A stretch of DNA of 64,000 nt from Porodaedalea pini (taxonomy: Eukaryota; Basidiomycota; Agaricomycetes; Hymenochaetales; Hymenochaetaceae): positions 372,001 through 436,000 of the forward strand of contig NBAY01000035.1 in the NCBI GenBank assembly GCA_002794775.1, written 5' to 3'. The notes under the pieces are model-generated. The model was not told the origin of the DNA. It ran no database searches and saw nothing but the letters and a program-made list of their open reading frames with translations. The position numbers and the translations under genes are program-made. Below, piece after piece: positions 33,969 to 44,884 of the stretch (position 1 is the first letter of the stretch; every line of letters begins with the position of its first letter).

Positions 33969-34273
33969 TATTCCAAACTTCAGGAAGCTCTATAAAATAG
34001 ATATTAGTACTTTATATGACTACAATAAATGTAATCAGGTGCTAGATCTCGGAGTTAGAGGAAAGTTCTGAAGGGGGAGAGGAAATACATGCAAAACTGC
34101 TCTGTGTTTCTTGGATTTGCGTCGAGTTTCACAAAACATGAACTGCATCACTTCTCATTTCACTCCCCATTCCCAACTTTTCCCTCACCCACAAAACTAA
34201 GGGTTGGATATCTTTCTTGGACCATACTTAAATACAAATAACTAAATTTGTTGAGCTTCTCATACTTTGAACC
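33969..34273. other. Central spacer of the palindrome
   Basis: This 305-bp sequence is present once. It has no gene and no recognisable signal. It contains short A/T-rich runs and a CTCCCC-rich patch near 34162. Confidence 0.85.
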
Positions 34274-35078
34274 AAGCAACAACATGAATATATGCTTTCT
34301 CTGAACCTCTTAAACCCAAGATTTTCGATGTTTTGCAATTCCCCCAGCTCCAACCACTGAGGCTGGATACCTGTAAATTTACAGAGACATAAAAACGATA
34401 TCCCTAAATATGCTCAATATTTTATATGCCCTCAAAGTAAAAACTGGGAACAGGATATACAAAACACTCAGATTCAGAAGATCTCATGAAACCACCTCCT
34501 TCTCTATCATGAAGTCAGTTCTTGTCTGATTGGCTTGAAACCTTGCATACATACACAATGTATCACTTACTTCATGATAGAATATGTGTCAGGCCTTTCA
34601 GGGTATATTGTACTTTTGTGTATGCTTCTGGAGGCCTGGTGCTGCATGTCAAGATTACTGTTGTATTTATGACTCCATAAAAAAACGCGTTGGACGCGTA
34701 ATTCTTAGCTATGCTATAGATACATACATAATAAAACTATTCCATATTTTTTTGTATTTTTAAACGCGTCCGTAGAATTTGTCTGAGGCCAACAGCTGAG
34801 ACTTTTGAGATTTCCGAAAGAATCGGAATGCTTTGATTGCTTGTTTGAGACGCGGCGATCAGCCAAATCAGGCAACACAACCAACGCGTCGTCGTTGTTC
34901 GTGTCGTTTCGTCTTCACCATCGACGACGAGCACGGCTGTCCCACCAGCCACACACTCAAGGTAAGCAAAAAAAATAATCATAAAAACTATTTGAATATA
35001 CTAATAATTACTTTTCATCATTTTTTTTGCTTGCCTGAAGGGACAGAACACGACGAGCTCCTCAAGACACCACCGGCC

Positions 35079-35390
35079 ATGAAGTGTCGACATCGCTGAC
35101 CTGGCGATGGGCCAGCAAAAGACGATCAACATCGACGATGAGCGTCGTTACCGCATTTTCCACGGCAAGAAGATGTCCCAGGTGTCCCCAGCGACTTGCT
35201 CGGTGATGAGTTCAAGGGCTACGTCTTCCGCGTCTCTGGCGGAAACGACAAGCAGGGCTTCCCGATGAAGCAGGGTGCTCCTTTCTGCTGGTCACTCTTC
35301 CCTCCGTCTCTGCCGCACTGGTGTGGTTCAACTTCCCTCGCCCTGTTCACGCAGCACGTGTTCCTCGCCTCTTCCTCCTGCCCCCCTTGA
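35079..35390 (+). pseudogene. Captured ribosomal protein S6 (eS6) fragment, right arm
   Basis: eS6 is a protein of the small ribosomal subunit. The stretch reads like the N-terminal part of eS6, with MK near 35079, [12 protein letters not shown] in one frame, the hallmark [13 protein letters not shown] in a second, and [13 protein letters not shown] in a third where eS6 has a GHSCYRPRRTG-like motif. Frameshifts separate the pieces and the 3' part of the gene is missing. Upstream, an intron-like stretch (about 34962-35040, GTAAGC to TGAAG) may come from the 5' part of the same gene. It is non-functional as protein. Confidence 0.75.
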
Positions 35391-35605
35391 CGATCCACAC
35401 GCTTCAACATCGACGTCAGCCGTTTTCCCATCCGCCCTTCTCATTGAGCGGTCCGGCGAACGCGACGCAACCGTTGTGTCCGAGAAGGATCTCGTTCCGA
35501 TCAAAACATTCGCAGCGACCTCTTCTCACGCATCAACTCCACCTGTCCTTCGACGCTCACAGACGCTCGTCAACGTCCAGAGCCAGAGAGCCCGCTGCAG
35601 CGAAT

Positions 35606-36850
35606 ATGGCCACCGTCCACGCCCCGCGCCATCCCCACCCCCATCCGCATCCGCATTCGATATCACCGTCGAGTGCCAGCTCGAACCACTCGCCCTTCCG
35701 GCGCGTGCACCGCGCGACGTACGCCCCGCCTCCACCTGCGAAATCGTCTTCTGCGTCCGCCGCTGCCGCAGCGTCTACCTCGAGTTCTGTAAGCATCCCC
35801 CCTCTTTCCCCCCGATCTCTGATACTTGAGTGATGAGCGGCTGTTGATCGGTGTCTTTTTCTCTATCACTTTTTTTTCCCTCCGACCGCGCCGAAAACGC
35901 TCGACAAAAAAACAGTCATCGGCAGTCCCGCGCGCACACCACTCGCACCACCCCGCGCCGGCAGCACCCCCACCGGCAGTCGACACTTACTACGGGCACG
36001 AAGACATCAGCAAGCTCTGCGCGCGCTTCGTCAGCCATACCTTCGACTGCCCCGAGATCCTTCCTCCGTCGTCCTCCACCTCTTCCACATCGTCCTCGAC
36101 CGCAGTCGTCTCGCGTTCCCCCGCTACCGCAACGGCAGGATCAGGAGGGGCACCAGTGATACCGAATACGCTTGCGCACTTCGTCGCATACGCACTGCAT
36201 CGCACTCGCCTCGCCGTTCACGCACGAGACGTAGCGTCCTGCAGTCGGCGCTCTGCTACATCGGGGTGGTGCGGGGGAAGGTGACGGGGCTCGCGGAGAA
36301 GGAGAAGATCAGCACGGGAGTGAGGGGCGAGCCGGAGTTGGATAAGAGGGAAGGCGAGGCGTCTCTCTCGTCAAAGGCAAATACCTCTTCGGACACGTCC
36401 AACCCCTGCGGTCTTCCGACAGAGCTGACGTCAATGGACCCCTCCGACACATCGCGCGTGCCGACAGTCTACCATATGGACACTTCGCTTCCATTAACTC
36501 AGCAGATGCAGACTCAAGGGCAGTCTAACGACAAGCGTCGTAAGATCCTTGGAAAACCGTTCACACCGCTGTCACCTCTGTCATCGCCGCTTCTTCGCCC
36601 GCGGCGCACTTTCGTCGCCGCACTCGTTGTGGTATCAAGATTCTTACAGGATCGATGCTATTTGAATCGAGCATGGGCAAAGCTCTCCGGTCCCATCACG
36701 CGTGGTTGAACGCTGCTAACGCGCATTGGGCGATGCCCTAGGGTGGTGTCTCTGGGTCGGCAAGAGCACTACGCTGCCGCAGGAAGAGAAGTCACGCAAC
36801 ATGCAACGCACGAAAAGCGAGGGTACGAATGCATTTGGATCGTCTCCGGT
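35606..36850 (+). pseudogene. Captured Pho80/Pcl-type cyclin relic, right arm
   Basis: Cyclins of this type activate Pho85-like kinases. A first exon (35606-35788, His/Pro/Ser-rich start) and an intron with GTAAGC and ACAG ends (35789-35915) lead to a second exon holding YYGHEDISKLCARFVSH and LAHFVAYALHRTRL. After a frame change come SVLQSALCYI and CPRRTFL-like sequence read here as RPRRTFVAALVVVSRFLQD, then NRAWAKLSG. A stop and another frame change precede RALGDALGWCLWVGK and RTKSEG. These match the cyclin box and tail of fungal Pho80/Pcl cyclins from memory of the family. The intron shows capture at DNA level or from unspliced RNA. Confidence 0.75.
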
Positions 36851-37560
36851 TTCTGCAGTGCACAAACGCGGGGCACTTCCCGAGTCCACCCTTGCCAGAT
36901 GCAGGCGCAAGTCTGAAGTCTGGCCGCGCGCAGACAAAGGCAGGGATGGCAAACGGAGTACCTCAGACATGCTGCGACGCTGCCAGGTGATGCGGCCGTG
37001 CGGAGCGTGCTGCCCCACTATTGATCCCCAGGATCGTTGCCGTTCTCGTTTGTTGGTCCACCTCTCGCGGTCATTGCGGCGCTCAGTGCACAGCAAACAT
37101 TCCTTTCTTCCGCGCTTGCATCACAGACACCATTGTTGTCTGACCGATGCCCGTTCCGCTCAAAAAACTGACATTCTGCCTGTCGTACTCGCCGCTCTCA
37201 CTTGGTGAATCAACAATCGCATTTGGTTCACTGCCAACAATCTGCAGCACGCGACGCGATGCACTTCCCGAGTCCACCCTTGTCCGATGCAAATAGTCCG
37301 GAATTTGGCCGTACGCAGACAAAGGCAGGGTTCGCGAACAGAGCTCAGGTGTGCTGCTACGCTGCCAGATGGCGCAGCCGTGCGGAGTGTGCCGCCCTCT
37401 CACGATCATTGCAGCTCACCAGCACGCGGCACTCAGTGCACAACGAACATTGCTTTTTCCGCTTTCCGTCAGACACCATTGTCGTCTGACCCGATGCCTG
37501 TCCCACTTGAAGAGCTGACAGTGTGCTTTTTGTACTTGCCACTCTCACTTGGTGAACCAA
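36850..37560 (+). repeat. Tandem duplication next to the cyclin relic, right arm
   Basis: CACTTCCCGAGTCCACCC occurs at about 36865 and again at about 37263, followed by parallel blocks through CTCTCACTTGGTGAA at about 37195 and CTCTCACTTGGTGAACC at about 37544. The units differ by perhaps a fifth of positions, so the duplication is older than the palindrome. Confidence 0.7.
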
Positions 37561-38821
37561 TGCTTGAGATACTGTGTGTGGTGTCATGTAGCTATCATTA
37601 TAGCTATAACTTCAATAACAGTACTAATGGTGTGTGGAGTCCCGCATGGAGTACAGATTTGAACTATTTGTCCAACTTGGGCTTGAGTGTCGGGTCAGAG
37701 GCCGATGCGACTTAATACTGACTGTCATTCATGATATATACAGGTTGAATGTGACAACATCAAGGGGATGATTCTACTCTCAGAGCTTTCTTGCAGGTGA
37801 ACTTGTTCAATTCAAAGGCTGATCTGTGTTGGAAGGAAAGAGATCATTGTCATCCTGCATGTGGACAAGGGGAAGGGTCTGTCTCTTGTTGTATCTGTTG
37901 TATCAGTCTCAGTCATTCATTTGTTATCCTTGAAGGATACTTTGATCTGAGTAAGTGTTGTGTATCACTGGAGGACATTACAAAATGTGAAGAGAAGATG
38001 GTTGCATCCATATTATGACATGTTGCATCCAAACTTTTGTCAGAGGAGATCTCTGAGGGCCAGTCCAGCACCACACCTGCAAAACTGGAGGCAACAGGTG
38101 AGGACAAGAAGGAAATAGTGATGGTGGCTGCTAGGCAAGACATATGGCCATCTGTATGATGCATTCAAGCTCATACTGATGGAGCTGGAGAAGGTCTTCA
38201 CAATGCTGTTGAACTTGCTGTTACTGGCAACATTCGCACAGCTGATGGTGATGATCATGTGGTGGCCAACTACTGTAGCCAATCAAGCTGCATGCAGACA
38301 TTGAGTTAATGTGCTATATGGACATGGGCATTGATATTATCAGACAGGTGAGGTGGTGAGCACTGAGGTGGTACCTATCAAGGCAAAGCTCATTTCACTG
38401 CCTCTCTGTGTGCTGGGTACAAATGCTACTGACAATGTGTGCTGTGTTTGTTGTAATTGTCTCACTCTATACCTATTTTGAGTTTGCGGTATGCAGCAAT
38501 TGAGTGTCTTGAGCATGCAATTGAGAAGATACAGAGCACTATTGAGGAGCAGGGTGGTAATCTCTTCAAAATGAAGTTTTATGCTTTCTTGTCCTTAATC
38601 TTGTGGAAGCTCTGGTGTCGGGTCAATGATTGTAGTGTATTGATTTGTCTTCAGAGCAAAGCTGCCAAGATGCAGAGTCTAGAACAAAATGCTTGAGAAA
38701 TTATCTATAGAATTATTAAGGCTTCCATTCTAGACTTATTTAATTTTCATGACATAATGATTTTTTGCATTTTAAAAAATGATTCTAAGGCAGGAATCAA
38801 AAAAGACCTTATATAGCTAGG

Positions 38822-39259
38822 TACTCTCAGACATTTGGGTGTACCTAACTGGACACCTCCAGATAATTGGATGTACCTAACTGGGCACCCCTAGATAATT
38901 GGGTGCACCCAGTTGGGCACCCCCAGATAGTTGGGCGCACCCAGTTCGGCACCCCCAGATAATTGGGTGTGCCCAACTGGGCACTCCCAGATAGTTGGGC
39001 ACGCCCAACTGGGCACCCCCAGATAGTTGGGCGCACCCAACTGGGCACCCCCAGATAGTTGGGCACTCCCAACTGGGCACCCCCAGATAGTTGGGCACTC
39101 CCAACTGGGCACCCCCAGATAGTTGGGCACTCCCAACTGGGCACCCCCAGATAATTGGGCACTCCCAACTGGGCACCCCCAGATAGTTGGGTGTGCCCAA
39201 TTGGGCACCCCCAGATAATTGGGCACTCCCAAATAGTTGGGTATACTGAGTATACTCAA
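38822..39259. repeat. Tandem array of a ~32-bp unit, right arm
   Basis: Mirror copy of the array at 28983-29420. Confidence 0.9.
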
Positions 39260-40129
39260 CTAGGTACCTGTAAAAGATTTAGATACAGTCAACTAGTCAT
39301 ATCTAATCTTTTAAGCTTAGTAGTCCAGGCCTGATATTTGAGCACAGCTCAAGTCTGACTGCTTTCAAGTCTCTCTTTCATTTTAACTTCAAATCTCTTC
39401 CCTTTCTTGTTCTCTTCATCCTAGGATTTTACACTGTATTGATACTTTGTGTATCTCAGAGTGTTAGATGCTTAGTATCTCAAAGTTATGTTATGATGTT
39501 CAGAAGGTCAGCAACATGTTAGAAATGATAAGAATGCTCTAGTGGGCTTACACTCTTTCTACATTTCTATCTCAGTTTCCCTCTTAGTTTATACTCTCTA
39601 TTCTACTTGGGCATTCAAACTAATCCTAATGTATCAGACCTTTGCACTTGTTCAGTTTTCAATTGCTCTACTTAAGTGTCCAGTGCAGCTATGTCACTCT
39701 AGTTAGAACTTCTCATAGAGCCTATGACATATAATCTCTCTAATATAATTAGAATGCTGGAGCTTGATTCCCAATGTTTAATGTTAGAATATCATTAATG
39801 ATTTCTTAAGTAGTCATTACACTTTTAGCTGACTCATATTTATTTTCATTTCTCTCATACTGCTGTACAATTTCCCTATTTCTCCATTTGTCTTACAGTA
39901 TATAGAACTGTTCAATACTATCTCTATTATTTTTATTATCTTAGTCTTTCTAATAGCAACAAATATCTTTTTGTCCTGTATATCTAGCATGCTCAGCATT
40001 CTTTCCTGTCTGATGCAGACTAATCTTGACCAAAATTCAATTCATGCCAATGGTCAATAGCAAGATCACTAAATTGTAGGATCAAAAACAATAAAATACA
40101 ACATTTATAAAGCCCCTAGATTTTATGGC

Positions 40130-40349
40130 AAAAACAAATTGGGTGTGCCCAAAAGTCCCCCAGACAGTCAGTGACAGTGACATATCTGGGCACTCCCAGG
40201 GCACTCCCACTGGGTGTGCCCAAAAACTGGGCAGGCCCAGTTGGGAGTGCCCAAATGATATGGGTGCACCCAACTTTCCCACAGTAAAAAAAATTGGGCA
40301 CACCCAACCCGCACCCACTGGGAGTGCCCAGTGGATTGGGCATGCCCAG
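40130..40349. repeat. Outer cluster of TGGGC-N-CCCA motifs, right arm
   Basis: Mirror copy of the cluster at 27893-28112. Confidence 0.75.
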
Positions 40350-40426
40350 GCTCAATACCTAAATGGTCAATTAGTTGTGTGTACGAATAGACCTACTTGG
40401 TCTGCTCAGAGGGGTAGCCTGAAGTG

Positions 40427-40780
40427 GAGATGTCGCGTTGCGCCAAGTCCGAACGCAGAATGCTATCTCTGATTTGGATGTGATGCACGAACTATGTCCT
40501 ATCATTAACGTCATTGGATACGATGATCTCATAATTGGCCTGCACGGGTTCCGTTCACTCCTCTCCAGTTTTCTGCAATACAAATGCTTGAAGCTCAGAT
40601 TGGCTACGCTCTGGATTGACAAACCTCAGATGCGCACAAAGCCGCTATGTGCAGGAGTTTTGCAGGCGGTGTGGATGCAGCGCTCTCGATGTCGCTTGGT
40701 GTTATCAAAGCGCTCTCGATGCTGGTATTTCCCTGTCCATTTTCTCCCTGATTTGCATTCCTAACCATGACAAGGGTTTC
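40427..40780 (+). repeat. Old dispersed repeat, right half after the palindrome
   Basis: It starts with the right target duplication GAGATGT and continues the repeat that ends at 27815. It aligns with about 2140-2470, sharing TATGTCCTATCATTAAC, ATTGGATACGATGATCTCAT and GCTTGAAGCTCAGATTGG. Confidence 0.75.
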
Positions 40781-41281
40781 CGGAAACACTGGTAGGTCCT
40801 CAGTAAGCTCATCTGCATTGTTCTGGATATCGATTATCTAGATGCCTACACAACATGCTCTAGTCATATGATCCAAATCGTCTTGTTCTCCTTCACTTTC
40901 AAGAGTCAAAACCTGCACTCCTCGGCAGGAAATAATTTTTTTTTAGCTCTCTGCATACCACACAACTTATCGGCACCAAATCTCCTCCATTGCTTTATTA
41001 TGCACTTTATAGCATAGCAATGTGTATGGTTTTTTTGTATGGAAGACTGGCGAAAACTCTTCTGCGAGCTTGTGCAATTTCTTCAAAGTAGCATCTAACG
41101 CATGGGACACACTAGCAGACCTTTTCCTTATGTACTTATAGTATCTCCTTTTTATAAGGGCATTCTAAATCAGTGTGTCCCTTGGTATCTCTTCCCAGGT
41201 TGATATGATTACATCGAACGCGAGACAGTGGTCATAGTCACCTTTGGAATTATTTCCTTCGTTTTGAGGCCTGAATATGAA
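40781..41281. other. Intergenic, nothing recognised
   Basis: No open frame with a known motif, no repeat and no RNA gene is apparent. Confidence 0.4.
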
Positions 41282-42141
41282 ATTTACAGCCATTTTCATA
41301 AGTCCTGCGACACGTGCATGTCACGTGAAGTGAGCCGCGTCAGAGCCAAAGTGTCGAAGAATTAGAATGAATGCCTATTTTCTCTGTGAATTCTGCACAG
41401 TACCTGCTCATTAAGTACTCAAAAAAAAGGCACGGTTCTCAGGAGAAGAAATATGTAAAATATGGAGCAATAAATTGACTGTGTAGGCGGGTGGAGATCA
41501 AACAAGTGCAGCTGGTCTGTTCTCTCACCCATTTCCACTGAGATTCAAAAGTTATGGCTCCCCTACATCTACCTATAAAATTCTTTCCTGTGTCTGTAAA
41601 TTAAGTATATGACTATACCAACATCTCCTGCAAGTTTGAAGCCAATCCATTCAGTATTCATGGTCCAGCAGCAAGATTTGTGTTCCACTTCAAGCTCTTT
41701 CCACCCTTCTTTTCTCACAACAGCACAGACAAGAGTGGAACACAAATCCTGCTGCTGCACCATGAATACTGAATGGATTGGCTTCAAACTTGCAGGAGAT
41801 GTTGGTATAGTCATATACTTAATTTACAGATACAGGAAAGAATTTTATAGGTAGATGTAGGGGAGCCATAATTTTTGAATCTCAGTGGAAATGGGTGAGA
41901 GAACAGACCAGCTGCACTTGTTTGATCTCCACCCACCTACACAGTCAATTTATTGCTCCATATTTTACATATTTCTTCTCCTGAGAACCGTGCCTTTTTT
42001 TTGAGTACTTAATGAGCAGGTACTGTGCAGAATTCACAGAGAAAATAGGCATTCATTCTAATTCTTCGACACTTTGGCTCTGACGCGGCTCACTTCACGT
42101 GACATGCACGTGTCGCAGGACTTATGAAAATGGCTGTAAAT
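41282..42141. mobile_element. Fold-back element 2
   Basis: Two inverted arms of 408 bp (41282-41689 and 41734-42141) surround a 44-bp spacer. The arms differ at only a few positions (for example GTGTCTGTAAA against GATACAGGAAA on one strand). The ends read ATTTACAGCCATTTTCATAAG. The outer sequence resembles the left end of fold-back element 1 (near 5304-5345). No gene and no clear target duplication are seen. Confidence 0.85.
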
Positions 42142-42317
42142 GGTTTACTTTCAGATCTAGTACTTTTTTTGTGATTTCCCCCTTTTGTTGCGAGACGCCT
42201 CATTGTATCTACATGCCAAATACATAGCAAACGAGTATCAAATTGTAACGTCAACCTTAGACTTTTCGTGTCCCAGCTTATGAATGATCTTTCTGTACCA
42301 ATTGATCACACAAATAA

Positions 42318-44206
42318 TCATCTGTCTAATCCGTTATCTATTCTCTGCCTCTTCGTCCTAACCCAAACCGGCCCCCTTGCCGCCTTCCGCGCAAGCGTCA
42401 TTCTGTGCCTTGACATTGCGACGTCGTCTACCCTTGTCTTCAGGGAAGGTGCAGTATGCATTAGGGTCTCAGACGTATCTTGCGCTCGTTTGCGTTTGCG
42501 TTTCGACGCTGCGACCTCGGCCACCCATTTCATTATCTTCTCCGTCGGGGAAGGCTCGGGGTTGTAGAACTCCTGAAGATCTTCAAGTGCCCAAAGATTG
42601 ACTTTTGTCAGACGGAAAGGCTTGGACGGTGCGACCTTTCCGTCCACAACTTGATCAATCACAAATTGAGTCTCGACGACAGTCGCGTCGCAATCTTCCT
42701 CTTGCATCTCGTTCTTATCGCCACGTTCATTTGCACCGGAGTCGTGCTTCCGCTTTTTAGCAGCACCAAGGTTAGACTCGCTATCCGCGTTGGTGTCTTC
42801 TTTGGGAGGTCGTTTATCATGTCGCCAAGGCGAATCGGCTGCGTTCATCTGCTTCTCCGCCATGCCGCTCTTTGACTTCTCGAACGTCTCCTTATGAAGC
42901 TCGATAATATGCTTCGCGAGGGTGCAGAGATGGAGATAGCACGACACAAATTCTTCTGCACGTTTAAAATTCCATTCGTAGCCCGTAGGAAATATTTCCT
43001 TACTCAACTTCAGTCGTTTCTGCTGCTATCTACAGATACAAATGACTCACTATGCGGTTGTTGCTCCAAACAGAGACATAGAGTTCAAACATGCTGGAGT
43101 TTAGAGTCGCTCCAAACACAGGAGCGTCAAGCAAGCCTAGAGCACGTCGATGATGTTGGGCGGTGACAAGATATAATATGAGTTGTCGAATGGCCAATGT
43201 CACCAGCTTCGCTTCGAATGCGAACGAGATGGGATGATATATAAAGGCATCTGCAAGCGACGACCAGGAGTAGACTCGCAAGATATCACTTAGATAATCC
43301 AATGAAATGGGTATTATCGTAACCGCATCGGCTATCGCCTCGTACGGATCTGGATGTACATTGGAACGGGGAAGAGTCATATGAGCCTCCATGCTGCAAA
43401 AGCAAGGTGAAGCTAAGGATAAAAATGTTAGAAAAATCTGGCAGTTGACGTACCAATACTGGTGCGCTCCCTTCAGTTGTAGATCGAATGCCCTGGTATG
43501 TTTCAACGACATGCGGTCAAACATCAAACAGAGTGCGCACCGCTCAATCAGACTATCAACGCCTTTCCGTCGCCCAGCCTCCATATGTTGTCGTGACGTT
43601 GCGTTGGCATGTGACTTCCAGTCAGAAGCTAAAGCATGTGCACAAATACCAAGTCGAAAAGGATCCTCTTGCACAGTCGGCTTGTTCAAAGCCCATGACT
43701 CAAATTCAGGATAGTCCATCTCCTTGAAGTGATTTAAAACCTGACAAAAGATAAGTAAATATCCCAACTAGGTGCAAATTGCGTACCTCTGGACTTTTTA
43801 TGCACTGTGGGAACTTGACGGTGCTCATGAGGTCGAAGAAGTCTCTGTTCGTCCATCTCGCAGTATGTTCAGTTATACACTGATTGGTCTTCCATTTGCT
43901 CCACTGCAAATCATCTTTCACCATCCTGACTTCCCTATGAGCACGGTACACAGATCGCACAAATAGAAAGAATCGTACTCAGATGCTGAAGATTTCTTTC
44001 TAGAGTAATGTCAGAGAAAGAAGGATTCACGGGCATGACGACTCACGATCTGACAGTATAAGCTGAGCTGCTGTATCCACGCGATCCTCTGCCCCGGGAG
44101 CCCCTACGGAGGGCAATAGGTCGACCTCCCGAACTTGTACCGCTAAAACTGTCCAGTCGCAATTGAAAAGTATGAGAAAGGCTGCTCTAGCGAAGATTGA
44201 GGACAT
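42318..44206 (-). CDS. Five-exon gene, unrecognised basic protein (about 556 aa)
   Basis: Reading leftward: exons 44206-44047, 43977-43787, 43740-43454, 43393-43051 and 43007-42318. Introns are 69, 46, 60 and 43 bp, all GT-AG and all phase-consistent; the last acceptor could also be 43023 or 43020. The ATG at 44206 begins MSSIFARAAFLILF. The middle is mostly helical without repeats. The C-terminal 230 residues are hydrophilic with two basic clusters (AAKKRKHD and ASKRKRKRAQD) that look like nuclear localisation signals. I do not recognise the family; a nuclear role is only suggested. The first exon is the least certain. Confidence 0.6.
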
Positions 44207-44884
44207 ACAGTGCCACTCCTTCCACTAAACTACCCGGCGTCGCAGCTTCGGTCTGCGATCTGAGCGCGCTTGGCGGACTGAGTAAAGAGTGAATCCGAGA
44301 CCTCTGTCGAAGAATGAACGTACGTACGTCTCAGTATTGGATGAAGACATTAGACTATATGGGTGGGAGCATCGTATCAGCCAAGGATTTTTATCCGAAT
44401 AGGTTATGGACTCGCTTGGGCTGTTCTTTGCTAGACATCGATGGTGGCACGAGAAAGCGGAGTGGCCCTGTAAATATCATCAACCTTGGGTTGCTCCATG
44501 TATACGAAGATACAAATAAGTCACGATTACCAGCTAACAGAGGAGAAAGAGGGTATATTTGAGGATGTTCTGCGCTGTTCGACGCACTAGCGTACTCGCA
44601 GCAATAGATGGTAACAAGTGTTAACAATTCGAGCGTTTGGTCCAATCAGGCAGCATGGGTCACGTAATTACAGGCATCAGATGCGCTTAGCTCAGCTGTG
44701 TCCATTCTCGTCGAATACTGTCTTTATCTGTATAGTGCAACCATCACGCGAACGCTAGGCCGGTTGGGTTGCAGGGCGTAACACATCACACTGGGGTCGG
44801 GTTGCTTGCTGTATCTAGCGTTACGCAATAAAATAATATTATAATTCAAAAAAAAAATCCAAGAAAATCAAAATAAGTGAATTT
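44207..44884. other. Intergenic, nothing recognised
   Basis: Short frames only. It lies between the upstream side of the 44206 gene and the 3' end of the transposase relic. An A-run of about 9 lies near 44850. Confidence 0.4.

Larger units (their letters stand above)
27816..40426. mobile_element. Giant palindromic (fold-back) element, 12.6 kb
   Basis: Two inverted arms of 6,153 bp each (27816-33968 and 34274-40426) flank a 305-bp spacer. The ends are CACTTCAGGCTACCCC and its reverse complement. A direct repeat of 7 bp, GAGATGT, lies at 27809-27815 and 40427-40433. I saw only about five arm differences (30003, 30534, 30539, 32185 and 32583 against their mirror sites; mirror position = 68242 minus position). 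No transposase or other intact gene is visible. Each arm holds short-motif arrays and broken pieces of a ribosomal protein S6 gene and a cyclin gene. I read it as a non-autonomous DNA transposon moved by an unknown enzyme. Confidence 0.85.
34274..40426 (-). repeat. Right arm of the giant palindrome
   Basis: Reverse complement of 27816-33968 over its whole length. The captured gene relics read on the plus strand here. Confidence 0.9.

Noticed and set aside
27816..40426. Assembly artefact (inverted duplication by read fold-over)
   Set aside because: The matched 7-bp flanking repeats, the several arm differences and the diverged empty-site copy all favour a real insertion, though long-read proof is still lacking.
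43979..43999. A 21-nt microexon in the 44206-42318 gene
   Set aside because: Including it puts the next exon out of frame and leads to a stop; a single 69-bp intron gives a continuous frame.
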